From Prauserella_A sp040645195 (GTDB lineage: Bacteria; Actinomycetota; Actinomycetes; Mycobacteriales; Pseudonocardiaceae): a DNA stretch of 64,000 bases. The position numbers were made by a program, and so were the translations under genes. The stretch spans positions 1 through 64,000 of the forward strand of contig NZ_JBEYXW010000004.1 in assembly GCF_040645195.1 (NCBI RefSeq), given 5' to 3'. Positions 22,319 through 31,509 of this stretch are shown here, piece after piece. Each line of letters begins with the position of its first letter. Within the stretch, counting starts at the first letter, position 1. The notes under the pieces are model-generated. The model worked only from the letters and a program-made list of their open reading frames with translations. It ran no database searches and was not told where the DNA came from.

Positions 22319-25141
22319 TTGGCCCCCCAGAACAACGAGGCCGGGCGCGGCGCCATCGACGGCGCCCCCGGCCAGGGAGCCCCAGCGCGCGTCCGCGTCA
22401 TCCGTGACGGACTGGCGGCGCACCTGCCCGACATCGACCCCGAGGAGACAGCCGAATGGCTCGACTCCTTCGACGCGGCGCTCGCGCGGGGTGGCCAGCA
22501 GCGTGCGCGGTACCTGATGCTCAGGGTGCTGGAACGCGCCAGGGAACGCAACGTGGGCGTGCCGCCACTCACCGCGACGGACTACGTCAACACCATCCCC
22601 ACGGAGAACGAGCCGTGGTTCCCGGGTGACGAGGACATCGAGCGCCGCTACCGGGCCTACATCCGGTGGAACGCGGCGGTCATGGTGCACCGGGCACAGC
22701 GCCCCGGTGTCGGTGTCGGCGGGCACATCTCCACGTACGCCTCCTCGGCCGCTCTGTACGAGGTCGGCTTCAACCACTTCTTCCGCGGCAAGGACCACTC
22801 CGGCGGCGGCGACCAGATCTTCATCCAGGGCCACGCCTCCCCCGGTATCTACGCGCGCGCGTTCCTCGAGGGCAGGCTGTCCGCGGACCAGCTCGACGGC
22901 TTCCGCCAGGAGTTCTCGCACGCCGGCGAGGGCGGCGGGCTACCGTCGTACCCGCACCCGCGGCTGATGCCGGCCTTCTGGGAGTACCCCACGGTCTCCA
23001 TGGGCCTCGGCCCGATGAACGCCATCTACCAGGCACGGTTCAACCGCTACCTGCACGACCGCGGCATCAGGGACACCGCCGACCAGCACGTGTGGGCGTT
23101 CCTCGGCGACGGCGAGATGGACGAGCCGGAGTCGCGCGGCCTGATCCACGTCGCGGCCGGTGAGGGCCTGGACAACCTGACCTTCGTCATCAACTGCAAC
23201 CTGCAGCGGCTGGACGGCCCGGTCCGCGGCAACGGCAAGATCATCCAGGAGCTCGAGGCCTACTTCCGGGGCGCGGGCTGGAACGTGATCAAGGTCATCT
23301 GGGGCCGCGAATGGGACAAGCTGCTCTACGCCGACCGCGACGGCGCGCTGGTGCACCTGATGAACGTCACGCCCGATGGTGACTACCAGACCTACAAGGC
23401 CAACGACGGCGCCTACGTGCGCGAGCACTTCTTCGGCCGCGACCCGCGGACCAAGGACCTGGTCAAGGACCTTTCCGACGCCGAGATCTGGAACCTCAAG
23501 CGCGGCGGCCACGACTACCGCAAGGTGTACGCGGCGTACAAGGCGGCCATGGAGCACCACGGCCAGCCGACCGTGATCCTGGCCCACACGATCAAGGGCT
23601 ACGGCCTCGGCCCGGCGTTCGAGGGCCGCAACGCCACACACCAGATGAAGAAGCTCACGCTCGACGACCTCAAGCTCTTCCGGGACGCCCAGCGCATCCC
23701 GGTCAGCGACGAGCAGCTCGAGCGCGACCCGAAGCTGCCGCCGTACTACCACCCCGGCAAGGACTCGGCGGAGATCGAGTACATGATCGGCAGGCGCAAG
23801 GCGCTCGGCGGGTTCCTGCCGGAGCGTCGTGGTAACAAGGCCAAGGCGCTCGTGCTGCCCGGCGACAAGGTGTACGAAGCCATCCGCAAGGGCTCCGGCA
23901 AGCAGGAGGTCGCCACGACGATGGCGTTCGTGCGGCTCGTGCGCGAGCTGGCCAAGGACGCCGAGATCGGCAACCGCATCGTGCCGATCATCCCGGACGA
24001 GGCACGCACCTTCGGCCTCGACTCGATGTTCCCCACGGCCAAGATCTACAACCCGCACGGCCAGACCTACACCTCGGTGGACGCCAACCTCATGTTGGCG
24101 TACAAGGAGTCCGAGCACGGCCAGCTGCTGCACGAGGGCATCAACGAAGCCGGTTCGACGGCGTCCTTCACCGCTGTCGGCACGTCCTACGCCACGCACG
24201 GCGAGCCGATGATCCCGATCTACATCTTCTACTCGATGTTCGGGTTCCAGCGCACCGGCGACGGCCTGTACGCGGCGGCCGACCAGATGGCGAGGGGCTT
24301 CGTGCTCGGCGCCACCGCGGGCCGCACCACGCTGACCGGTGAGGGCCTGCAGCACGCCGACGGCCACTCGATCCTCCTGGCGTCGACCAACCCGGCTGCG
24401 GTGGCCTACGACCCGGCGTGGTCGTTCGAGATCGCCCACATCGTGCGGGACGGCCTGCGCCGGATGTACGGCGAGACCGGCCCGGACGGCAACGGCGAGA
24501 ACATCTTCTACTACATGACCGTCTACAACGAGCCCTACCAGCAGCCGGCCGAGCCGGAGAACCTCGACGTCGAGGGCCTGCTGAAGGGTCTCTACCGTTA
24601 CGCGGAGGCGCCGGCGGGTGACGGCCCCGAGGCACAGATCCTGGTCTCGGGCGTCACGATGCCCGAGGCGCTGCGCGCACAGCGGTTGCTGGCGGACGAG
24701 TGGGGCGTGCGTGCCGCGGTGTGGTCGGCCACGTCCTGGACGGAGCTGCGGCGGGACGCCGTCGAGGTGGACCGCGACAACTTCCTGCACCCTGCCGACG
24801 ACACCCCGCGCGTGCCGTACGTGACGCGGGCACTGCAGGACACCCGCGGCCCGGTCGTGGCCGTATCGGACTGGATGCGGTCCGTGCCGGACCTCATCCG
24901 GCCGTGGGTGCCCGCGGACATGCTGACGCTGGGGACCGACGGATTCGGCTTCTCCGACACCCGGCCCGCCGCGCGGCGTCACTTCCTTGTCGACGCCGAG
25001 TCGATCACGATCGGCGTCCTGACGATGCTCGCCCGGCGCGGCGAGTTCGACCAGGCGAAGGTCGCCGAAGCCGCGCGCAGGTACCGGATCGACGACGTCG
25101 CCGCGGCCGGCCCGCAGACGTCCGACTCGGGCGTCGCGTAA
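22319..25141 (+). CDS. aceE: pyruvate dehydrogenase E1 component, homodimeric type
   Basis: AceE is the thiamine-diphosphate-dependent first enzyme of the pyruvate dehydrogenase complex. It decarboxylates pyruvate and passes the acetyl group to lipoylated E2. At 940 residues it has the length of single-chain AceE. Recognisable blocks include DYVNTIPTENEPWFPGDE, VGGHISTYASSAALYEVGFNHFF (split here for brevity), the ThDP motif GDGEMDEPESRG...NCNLQ, and GFQRTGDGLYAAADQMARGF in the pyrimidine-binding domain. The start is TTG at 22319, supported by GAGGAG upstream. It depends on lipB/lipA products. A very strong hairpin follows the stop. Confidence 0.97.
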   Translation: MAPQNNEAGRGAIDGAPGQGAPARVRVIRDGLAAHLPDIDPEETAEWLDSFDAALARGGQQRARYLMLRVLERARERNVGVPPLTATDYVNTIPTENEPWFPGDEDIERRYRAYIRWNAAVMVHRAQRPGVGVGGHISTYASSAALYEVGFNHFFRGKDHSGGGDQIFIQGHASPGIYARAFLEGRLSADQLDGFRQEFSHAGEGGGLPSYPHPRLMPAFWEYPTVSMGLGPMNAIYQARFNRYLHDRGIRDTADQHVWAFLGDGEMDEPESRGLIHVAAGEGLDNLTFVINCNLQRLDGPVRGNGKIIQELEAYFRGAGWNVIKVIWGREWDKLLYADRDGALVHLMNVTPDGDYQTYKANDGAYVREHFFGRDPRTKDLVKDLSDAEIWNLKRGGHDYRKVYAAYKAAMEHHGQPTVILAHTIKGYGLGPAFEGRNATHQMKKLTLDDLKLFRDAQRIPVSDEQLERDPKLPPYYHPGKDSAEIEYMIGRRKALGGFLPERRGNKAKALVLPGDKVYEAIRKGSGKQEVATTMAFVRLVRELAKDAEIGNRIVPIIPDEARTFGLDSMFPTAKIYNPHGQTYTSVDANLMLAYKESEHGQLLHEGINEAGSTASFTAVGTSYATHGEPMIPIYIFYSMFGFQRTGDGLYAAADQMARGFVLGATAGRTTLTGEGLQHADGHSILLASTNPAAVAYDPAWSFEIAHIVRDGLRRMYGETGPDGNGENIFYYMTVYNEPYQQPAEPENLDVEGLLKGLYRYAEAPAGDGPEAQILVSGVTMPEALRAQRLLADEWGVRAAVWSATSWTELRRDAVEVDRDNFLHPADDTPRVPYVTRALQDTRGPVVAVSDWMRSVPDLIRPWVPADMLTLGTDGFGFSDTRPAARRHFLVDAESITIGVLTMLARRGEFDQAKVAEAARRYRIDDVAAAGPQTSDSGVA

Positions 25142-25155
25142 CCAGAGGACACCCC

Positions 25156-25197
25156 GAACGGCCCGTTACCGGAGGCGATTCCGGTAGCGGGCCGTTC
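25156..25197 (+). terminator. strong hairpin after aceE
   Basis: Arms 25156-25173 and 25180-25197 pair over 18 bases with a single G-U wobble and a 6-base loop, 14 bases after the aceE stop. The downstream T-run is poor. It probably terminates or attenuates aceE transcription before lldD. Confidence 0.8.
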
Positions 25198-25218
25198 CCG
25201 ATTGTTCTGGAGCGTGTT

Positions 25219-26439
25219 GTGACGAAGCGACGGCTACCGCGGCCTGCCGAGCTGGCGCAGATCCTGCGCCCGAGGCCCCTGCGGCTCAACCCGACGGACC
25301 GGCGACTGGCCGCTGCGCACACGATCGCCGACCTGCGCACCGTCGCACGCAGGCGCGCACCGCGCGCGGTGTTCGACTACACCGACGGCGCCGCCGAGCT
25401 GGAGGACAGCCTGCGCCGGGCCAGGCAGGCGTTCCGCCGCGTCGAGTTCCACCCGAACGTCCTGCGTGGCGTGTCCGATGTAGACACCAGCGTGACCGTG
25501 CTCGGCAAGCGCGCCGAGCTGCCGTTCGCCTTCGCGCCCACCGGTTTCACGCGGATGATGCACCACGAGGGCGAGCGCGCCGTGGCCCGCGTAGCCGAGC
25601 GGGAAGGCATCCCGTATTCCCTGTCCACCATGGGAACCACCTCCATCGAGGACGTAGCCGCAGCCGCCCCCGCGGCGCGAAAGTGGTTCCAGCTCTACGT
25701 CTGGCGCGATCGCGGCGCGGGCACCGAGCTGATGCGCCGCGCGTGGGACGCCGGATACGACACGCTCATGCTCACCGTCGACACCCCGGTCGGCGGAGCA
25801 CGCCTGCGGGACATCCGAAACGGGCTCACGATCCCGCCCGCACTGACCCTGCGCACATTCCTCGATGGCGCAACGCACCCCGCGTGGTGGTTCAACCTGC
25901 TCACCACCGAACCGCTCACCTTCGCGTCGCTGACCTCCTGGGGTGGCACGGTCGCCGAGCTGATCGACACGATGTTCGACCCGACACTGGGTTATGACGA
26001 CCTGGCGTGGGTCCGGGACAGCTGGCCGGGCAGCCTCGTGGTGAAGGGCATCCAGAACCCGGACGACGCCGCCCGCGCGGTCACCTACGGCGCCGACGCG
26101 GTGCTGCTGTCCAACCACGGCGGCAGGCAGCTGGACCGGGCGCCGACGCCGCTGGAGCTGCTGCCCGCCACCCGGGACGCCGTGCAGGGCGCCGCCGAGG
26201 TGTGGGTCGACACCGGCATCCTCTCCGGCGGGGACATCGTCGCCGCACTGGCGATGGGCGCCGACCTGTGCCTCATCGGCAGGGCTTACCTCTACGGGTT
26301 GATGGCAGGTGGGGAACGGGGTGTCCAGCGTGCCGTCGACATCCTGCGCGCCGAGCTCGTGCGCGCCATGCAACTGCTGGGTGTGCGCTCGGTGAGCGCC
26401 TTGACACCGAGCCACGCCACCCTCCGCCCTCTCAGCTAA
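25219..26439 (+). CDS. lldD: L-lactate dehydrogenase (quinone), FMN-dependent
   Basis: This FMN-dependent alpha-hydroxy acid dehydrogenase of 406 residues oxidises L-lactate to pyruvate at the membrane, probably passing electrons to menaquinone. It closely follows mycobacterial LldD2 (Rv1872c) in pattern: FDYTDGAAE near the N-terminus, FAPTGFTRMMH, WFQLYVWRDRG, TVDTPVGGARLRD, VVKGI for the flavin lysine, and the active-site block LSNHGGRQLDRAP. The GTG at 25219 is chosen with GGAG upstream; the frame's upstream part belongs to aceE. Its position right after aceE, between two strong hairpins, makes functional sense because its product is the aceE substrate. Confidence 0.92.
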   Translation: MTKRRLPRPAELAQILRPRPLRLNPTDRRLAAAHTIADLRTVARRRAPRAVFDYTDGAAELEDSLRRARQAFRRVEFHPNVLRGVSDVDTSVTVLGKRAELPFAFAPTGFTRMMHHEGERAVARVAEREGIPYSLSTMGTTSIEDVAAAAPAARKWFQLYVWRDRGAGTELMRRAWDAGYDTLMLTVDTPVGGARLRDIRNGLTIPPALTLRTFLDGATHPAWWFNLLTTEPLTFASLTSWGGTVAELIDTMFDPTLGYDDLAWVRDSWPGSLVVKGIQNPDDAARAVTYGADAVLLSNHGGRQLDRAPTPLELLPATRDAVQGAAEVWVDTGILSGGDIVAALAMGADLCLIGRAYLYGLMAGGERGVQRAVDILRAELVRAMQLLGVRSVSALTPSHATLRPLS

Positions 26440-26520
26440 CCCGGGCCACGATGGGGTGAGAACCCTTTCGTCGAAGATCGACAAGGTCCATAGTGGAATC
26501 ACCGGTGGGGACCGGGGAGA

Positions 26521-26572
26521 CGAGACCGCCCGACGCTAGCGAGAACCGCAGCGCGTCGGGCGGTCTCGTATT
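26521..26572 (+). terminator. intrinsic terminator after lldD
   Basis: A perfect 16-bp stem (26521-26536 with 26553-26568) and a 16-base loop are followed by TATTTT. It separates lldD from fasR. Confidence 0.88.
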
Positions 26573-26608
26573 TTGTGGCGCTTGCGCGGACCCGGGCCCG
26601 CCGCGACG

Positions 26609-26614
26609 TAGGAT
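26609..26614 (+). promoter_or_regulatory. probable -10 of fasR
   Basis: TAGGAT lies 9 bases before the fasR ATG, downstream of the lldD terminator, so fasR likely has its own nearly leaderless promoter. Confidence 0.4.
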
Positions 26615-26623
26615 CGCACCACG

Positions 26624-27817
26624 ATGGCACCTCCGAAGCGGCAACGCCTTTCCGCGAAGACTTTGCGCGACCTCGAACGCGCCTCCGGCCGCCTCGCCAA
26701 AGCGAGCGTCGCGGCCATGGAGGAGAGGCTGCCGTGGTTCGGCCGGATGCCCGCCGACCAGCGGGCGAGCGTCCTGATGATCACCCAGACCGGCGCCGCA
26801 GGGTTCGTCCGCTGGCTAGGCGACTCCCAGGAGGCGCTCAAGCTCACCACGGAGGCGTTCCGCTCCGCCCCGCGTGAGCTCTCCCGCTGGATCAGCCTGC
26901 GCCAGACGGTCGCACTGGTGCGCCTCGCCATCGAGGTCTTCGAGGAGCAGCTGCCGGAGTTCGCCGCCGACGAGGACGAGCGCGCCGCCCTCATCGAGGG
27001 CATCCTCCGGTACGGCCGCGAGGTCGCCTTCGCGGCCGCCAACTCCTACGCCGCCGCCGCCGAGGCGCGCGGCGCCTGGGACGCGCGCCTGGAGGCACTC
27101 GTCATCGACGGCATCGTGCGTGGTGACGCGGAGGAGTCGGTCCTGTCCAGGGCGGCCGCGCTCGGCTGGGACCCCGCCGCGCCGGCGACCGTGCTCGTCG
27201 GCAACCCACCGTCGGACGAGCCGCCTGCGGTCGTGTTCGAGGTCCGCAGCCGTGCGGCACGGGTCGGCAGGCCCGTCCTGCTCGGCGTGCAGGGCTCCCG
27301 GCTCGTGGTCGTGGTCGCCGGACCCACCGAGGGCGGCGTGAAGGAACGCGCGATCCTGGCCACCCTGTCCACAGCGTTCGCGGAGGGTCCCGTGGTCGCA
27401 GGCCCAACGGTCGCCAGCCTCGCCGAGGCACACCACAGCGCGGTCGAGGCGATGTCCGGGCTGCGCGCGGTCGTCGGCTGGCCGGCGGCACCACGCCCGA
27501 CGCGCTCGGTGGACCTACTGCCCGAACGCGCGCTGGCCGGCGACGCCGAGGCGGAGCGGCAGCTGATCGACGGCATCGCGCGGCCGCTGGAGGAGGCAGG
27601 CCCCGCGCTGCTCGAGACGATCGAGACCTACCTGGAGAGCGGCGGCGTGCTGGAGACCTGCGCCCGGCAGCTGTTCGTCCACCCCAACACCGTGCGCTAC
27701 CGGCTGCGCAAGGCAGCCGAACTCACCGGGCGCAACGCCGGAGACCCGAGGGACGCACTCGTGCTGCGCACCGCGCTGACCGTCGGCAGGCTGGCCCGCT
27801 CACGCGGCATCTGGTGA
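26624..27817 (+). CDS. fasR: PucR-type regulator FasR of fatty acid synthesis
   Basis: The 397-residue regulator has a PucR/CdaR-type C-terminal helix-turn-helix (YLESGGVLETCARQLFVHPNTVRYRLRK, split by the turn, about residues 332-366) and an N-terminal sensory region. Its position directly before fabD-fabH-acpP-fabF is that of Streptomyces coelicolor FasR (SCO2386), an activator of the operon, and of mycobacterial Rv2242. The identification therefore rests on synteny plus domain type. A candidate operator lies between this gene and fabD. It is preceded by a strong terminator, so it is expressed independently of lldD. Confidence 0.88.
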   Translation: MAPPKRQRLSAKTLRDLERASGRLAKASVAAMEERLPWFGRMPADQRASVLMITQTGAAGFVRWLGDSQEALKLTTEAFRSAPRELSRWISLRQTVALVRLAIEVFEEQLPEFAADEDERAALIEGILRYGREVAFAAANSYAAAAEARGAWDARLEALVIDGIVRGDAEESVLSRAAALGWDPAAPATVLVGNPPSDEPPAVVFEVRSRAARVGRPVLLGVQGSRLVVVVAGPTEGGVKERAILATLSTAFAEGPVVAGPTVASLAEAHHSAVEAMSGLRAVVGWPAAPRPTRSVDLLPERALAGDAEAERQLIDGIARPLEEAGPALLETIETYLESGGVLETCARQLFVHPNTVRYRLRKAAELTGRNAGDPRDALVLRTALTVGRLARSRGIW

Positions 27818-27888
27818 CCGGCATCACAAGACAACTGCCCGAATGCGACAATAGTTACCGCTTCACCAGGGCGATGTTGCGGCCATGT

Positions 27889-27905
27889 TTGTAGCTGCCC
27901 TACAA
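27889..27905. promoter_or_regulatory. candidate FasR operator before fabD
   Basis: TTGTAG-N5-CTACAA is a perfect 6-bp inverted repeat in the 156-base fasR-fabD gap, 68 bases before the fabD start. Its location is where an activator of fabDHPF would bind. Assignment to FasR is inference. Confidence 0.4.
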
Positions 27906-27973
27906 CGTCGCGGGGTGTACTTCGTGACCCGTCTGCATCCCAGCGCAGCCACCCCGCCGTGTTCCCTTGAGGA

Positions 27974-28873
27974 GTGATCGCCCTTCTCTGCCCCGGACAG
28001 GGGTCGCAGGCCCCTGGCATGCTCACGCCCTGGCTCGAACTGGACGGCGCTCGTGAGCGGGTGCGGCAGTGGTCCGATCGCGCGGGCCTCGACCTGCTGC
28101 GTCTCGGCACCGAGGCTGGGGCCGAGGAGATCCAGGACACCGCGATCACGCAGCCCCTGATCGTCGCGCTGTCGCTGCTCGCCGCGGAGCACCTGCCCGA
28201 GACCGTGCCCGCGGACGCACCCGTCGCCGGTCACTCGGTTGGCGAGCTGGCCGCAGCCGCGATCGCCGGGGTCTTCTCCGCCGATGACGCGGTCGCGCTG
28301 GCCGCCGTACGCGGGGCGGAGATGGCGAAGGCCTGTGCGATCGAGCCGACCAGCATGGCGGCCGTGCTGCTCGGCGAGCCGGAGCGCGTCGTGGCCTGGT
28401 TGCACGAGAACGGGCTGGAGGCCGCCAACCAGAACGGCGCTGGACAGATCGTCGCCTCAGGGGCCGCCGCGGCCATCGAGCGCATCGTGGCCGAGCCGCT
28501 GGAAGGTACGAAGGTGCGCCCGCTCAAGGTCGCCGGGGCCTTCCACACCCGGTACATGGCGCCGGCTGAGGAGGCGCTGAACGCACTCGCCGCGAAGATC
28601 ACCGTCAGCGACCCGGTGCGGCCGCTGTTGTCGAACGCCGACGGCACGGTGGTGCGCAGCGGCAGCGAGTACCTCGAGCGGCTCGTCAACCAGGTGACCC
28701 GGCCGGTGCGCTGGGATCTCACCATGCGCGAGCTGGCCGCTCTCGGCGTCACGAGCACCGTGGAGCTGCCGCCGGCCGGGACACTCACCGGCCTGGTGAA
28801 GCGCGAGCTCAAGGGCACGGTCACCACCCTTGTGCCGCTGAAGACACCCGCGAACCTGGAGGATGTGCGATGA
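27974..28873 (+). CDS. fabD: malonyl-CoA:ACP transacylase
   Basis: FabD loads malonyl groups onto acyl carrier protein for type II fatty acid synthesis. The 299-residue protein begins IALLCPGQGSQ, has the nucleophile serine in GHSVGEL (S88), and the catalytic histidine in GAFHTRYM (H191). The GTG at 27974 gives the canonical N-terminus, although GAGG is only one or two bases away. It overlaps fabH by 4 bases (ATGA). First gene of the fabD-fabH-acpP-fabF operon. Confidence 0.96.
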   Translation: MIALLCPGQGSQAPGMLTPWLELDGARERVRQWSDRAGLDLLRLGTEAGAEEIQDTAITQPLIVALSLLAAEHLPETVPADAPVAGHSVGELAAAAIAGVFSADDAVALAAVRGAEMAKACAIEPTSMAAVLLGEPERVVAWLHENGLEAANQNGAGQIVASGAAAAIERIVAEPLEGTKVRPLKVAGAFHTRYMAPAEEALNALAAKITVSDPVRPLLSNADGTVVRSGSEYLERLVNQVTRPVRWDLTMRELAALGVTSTVELPPAGTLTGLVKRELKGTVTTLVPLKTPANLEDVR

Positions 28874-29856
28874 CAGGACGCCGCCCGGCGTTGCAGCTGC
28901 GGCAGGGACCTGCTGCCACGCGCATCCTCGGCGTCGGCAGTGCCCAGCCGGACCGGATCGTCACCAACGACGACCTGTCCCAGCTCATGGACACCAACGA
29001 CCAGTGGATCCGCGAACGCGTTGGCATCATCGAGCGCCGGTTCGCGGACAAGGACGAGCTGCTCGTCGACATGGCCGTGGCCGCAGGGGCGAAGGCGCTC
29101 GCCGACGCAGGCGCCAATCCGTCCGAAGTGGACACAGTGATCGTCCCGAACTGCACGATGCCATCGCCGATCCCGAACGCTGCGGGTCAGGTCGCCGACC
29201 GGATCGGCATCAAGGCCGCAGGCGCCTTCGACCTCAACGCCGCGTGCGCGGGCTTCTGCTACGGCCTCGGTGTGGCGTCGGATCTCGTTCGTGCGGGCTC
29301 GGCGGGCAAGGTGCTGGTCATCGGCGCGGAGAAGCTCACCGACGTGGTGGACCCCCTCGACCGCTCGACGGCGATCATCTTCGCCGACGGCGCGGGCGCG
29401 GCACTGGTCGGCCCCGCAGAGGAACCGGGCATCGGCCCGGTGGCCTGGGGCAGCGCAGGCGACCTGGTCGACATGATCCACATGCGTGACCACCAGTACA
29501 TCCACCAGGAGGGCCAGTCGGTCTTCCGCTGGGCGACCACGCAGATGGCTCCGGTGGCGATGCGCGCGGTGGAGCTCGCCGGGCTCGAGCTGTCCGATGT
29601 GGACGTACTCATCCCGCACCAGGCGAACCTGCGCATCGTCGAGGCGATCGCCAAGCGGCTGCGGGCCAAGGGCGCCCGTGACGACATGATCGTCGCCGAC
29701 GACATCCGCTACTCGGGCAACACGTCCTCCGCCTCGATCCCGCTCGCGCTGGACCACATGCGCGCCGCGGGCACCGTGCGCTCGGGCGACGTAGTGCTGC
29801 TCGTGGGCTTCGGAGCCGGCCTGTCCTACGCAGGCCAGGTCATCGTCTGCCCCTGA
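28870..29856 (+). CDS. fabH: beta-ketoacyl-ACP synthase III
   Basis: FabH starts fatty acid chains by condensing an acyl-CoA with malonyl-ACP; in actinomycetes branched primers are common. The 328-residue protein has the Cys-His-Asn triad: C126 in NAACAGFC, the histidine in PHQANLRI, and the asparagine in YSGNTSSAS. The ATG overlaps the fabD stop, indicating coupled translation. The spacing to acpP (68 bases) is longer than the other junctions in this operon. Confidence 0.96.
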   Translation: MTGRRPALQLRQGPAATRILGVGSAQPDRIVTNDDLSQLMDTNDQWIRERVGIIERRFADKDELLVDMAVAAGAKALADAGANPSEVDTVIVPNCTMPSPIPNAAGQVADRIGIKAAGAFDLNAACAGFCYGLGVASDLVRAGSAGKVLVIGAEKLTDVVDPLDRSTAIIFADGAGAALVGPAEEPGIGPVAWGSAGDLVDMIHMRDHQYIHQEGQSVFRWATTQMAPVAMRAVELAGLELSDVDVLIPHQANLRIVEAIAKRLRAKGARDDMIVADDIRYSGNTSSASIPLALDHMRAAGTVRSGDVVLLVGFGAGLSYAGQVIVCP

Positions 29857-29924
29857 CATCCCCGACCGCGGCGGACGTTAAGGTCCGTCGCAAGGCAACT
29901 GCTCAACAAGGAAGGAACCACCAA

Positions 29925-30170
29925 GTGGCAGACAAAGAAGAGATCCTGACCGGCCTCGCCGAGATCGTCGAAGAGGTCGCCGGCGTGTCCCAGGACGACG
30001 TGAGCACGGAGAAGTCGTTCGTGGACGACCTCGACATCGACTCGCTGTCCATGGTGGAGATCGCCGTGCAGGCCGAGGACAAGTTCGGGGTCAAGATCCC
30101 CGACGACGAGCTCGCGAACCTCAAGACCGTCGGTGACGCCGTGGACTACGTCGCGGCGAACGCGAAGTAA
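29925..30170 (+). CDS. acpP: acyl carrier protein
   Basis: This 81-residue acidic carrier has the phosphopantetheine attachment serine in DIDSLSM (S40). It carries growing acyl chains between FabD, FabH and FabF, whose genes flank it. The GTG at 29925 is preceded by AAGGAAGGA. It corresponds by position to AcpM, but lacks the long C-terminal extension of the mycobacterial meromycolate carrier. Confidence 0.97.
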   Translation: MADKEEILTGLAEIVEEVAGVSQDDVSTEKSFVDDLDIDSLSMVEIAVQAEDKFGVKIPDDELANLKTVGDAVDYVAANAK

Positions 30171-30201
30171 GACGCTGATCGGCTACCTCGGGGAGACTCC
30201 A

Positions 30202-31449
30202 ATGAGCAACATCGACGTCGTCATCACCGGGCTCGGCGCCACAACGCCGCTCGGCGGGGACGTCACGTCCACCTGGGACGGGCTGCTCGCCGGCCGCAGC
30301 GGCGTCCGCACCATCGAGGCCGACTGGGCCGAGAGGTTCGACCTGCCGGTGAAGATCGGTGCCACCCTCGCCGAGGAGCCGACAGAGACGATCCCACGCG
30401 TGCAGGCTCGCCGGCTGGACCGCTGCGAGCAGGTCGCGCTCATCGCGGCACGGCAGGCGTGGGCGGACGCGGGGTTCGCCGAGCCGACCGACGAGCACAC
30501 CGACGTGGAGCCCGAGCGGCTCGGCGTCTCGATCGGCACCGGTATCGGCGGCCCGGTGACCCTGCTGGCGCAGGACGACCTGCTCGAGGAGCACGGCATC
30601 CGCAAGGTGTCGCCGTTGACGGTGCCGATGCTCATGCCGAACGGCCCGGCGGCGCATGTCGGGATCGACCTCAAGGCCCGGGCCGGAGTGCACTCGCCGG
30701 CCTCGGCGTGTGCCTCCGGTGCGGAGGGCATCGCGACCGGGTTCCAGATGATCCAGTCCGGGCGTGCCGACGTCGTGGTGGCAGGTGGTGCGGAAGCCTG
30801 CATCCACCCGATCACGATCGCCGGGTTCGCACAGGCCCGGACCGTGTCGACACGCAACGGCGACCCGCAGCACGCGTCGCGGCCGTTCGACACCGACCGG
30901 GACGGCTTCGTTCTCGGTGAGGGTGCCGGCGCGGTCGTGCTGGAACGTGCCGACCGAGCGGCCGCTCGTGGCGCACGCGTGTACGCGCGGCTGAGCGGTT
31001 TCGGCATCACCGCGGACGCCTACCACATCACGGGCAACCATCCCGAAGGCATCGGCCAGATCGCGGCCATGAACAACGCCATCCGGATGGCAGGCCTGAC
31101 CGCCGGAGACGTGGGTCACGTCAACGCACACGCGACATCCACGGTCGTGGGCGATGTCGGCGAGGCGGCGGCCATCCGCAAGGCCGTCGGCGAGCACCCC
31201 GTGGTGACCGCCCCGAAGGGCGCACTCGGCCACCTGGTCGGCGGCGCCGGCGCGGTCGAGGGCATCATCACGATCCTGTCGATCTACCACGGCATCGTGC
31301 CGATGACCCTCAACCTGCAGAACCTCGACCCGAAGGTCGACCTCGACGTGGTGTCCGGCGAACCGCGGAAGGTGGAGCTCAACGCGGCGCTCAGCAACTC
31401 GTTCGGCTTCGGCGGCCACAACACCGCCCTGCTGTTCACCGCCGCCTGA
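30202..31449 (+). CDS. fabF: beta-ketoacyl-ACP synthase II
   Basis: FabF elongates acyl-ACP by decarboxylative condensation with malonyl-ACP. The 415-residue protein carries the Cys-His-His site: the cysteine in SPASACASG (C170), the histidine in NAHATST and the second in GALGHLVGGAG. The ATG at 30202 follows GGGGAG and lies 31 bases after acpP. Only one KAS II copy is present here, where mycobacteria have kasA-kasB. The operon ends at a 19-bp perfect hairpin just downstream. Confidence 0.96.
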   Translation: MSNIDVVITGLGATTPLGGDVTSTWDGLLAGRSGVRTIEADWAERFDLPVKIGATLAEEPTETIPRVQARRLDRCEQVALIAARQAWADAGFAEPTDEHTDVEPERLGVSIGTGIGGPVTLLAQDDLLEEHGIRKVSPLTVPMLMPNGPAAHVGIDLKARAGVHSPASACASGAEGIATGFQMIQSGRADVVVAGGAEACIHPITIAGFAQARTVSTRNGDPQHASRPFDTDRDGFVLGEGAGAVVLERADRAAARGARVYARLSGFGITADAYHITGNHPEGIGQIAAMNNAIRMAGLTAGDVGHVNAHATSTVVGDVGEAAAIRKAVGEHPVVTAPKGALGHLVGGAGAVEGIITILSIYHGIVPMTLNLQNLDPKVDLDVVSGEPRKVELNAALSNSFGFGGHNTALLFTAA

Positions 31450-31462
31450 TCCGCAAAGCCAA

Positions 31463-31504
31463 AAGCACCCGATGCCACCTCGGTCGAGGTGGCATCGGGT
31501 GCTT
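31463..31504. terminator. 19-bp perfect hairpin after fabF
   Basis: Arms 31463-31481 and 31486-31504 are perfectly complementary with a 4-base loop. A-rich bases precede the plus-strand stem and CTTCTT follows it. It sits between convergent genes (fabF and the 31510 gene) and could terminate from both sides. Confidence 0.88.
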
Positions 31505-31509
31505 CTTCG

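Noticed and set aside
22940..24982. 680-codon open frame on the minus strand
   Set aside because: Exact antisense of aceE, which has full-length family similarity; the frame is low complexity (Val, Leu, Asp, His, Arg).
24700..25218. Upstream part of the lldD frame
   Set aside because: It lies within aceE in another frame and includes the hairpin at 25156-25197; GTG 25219 is the natural start.
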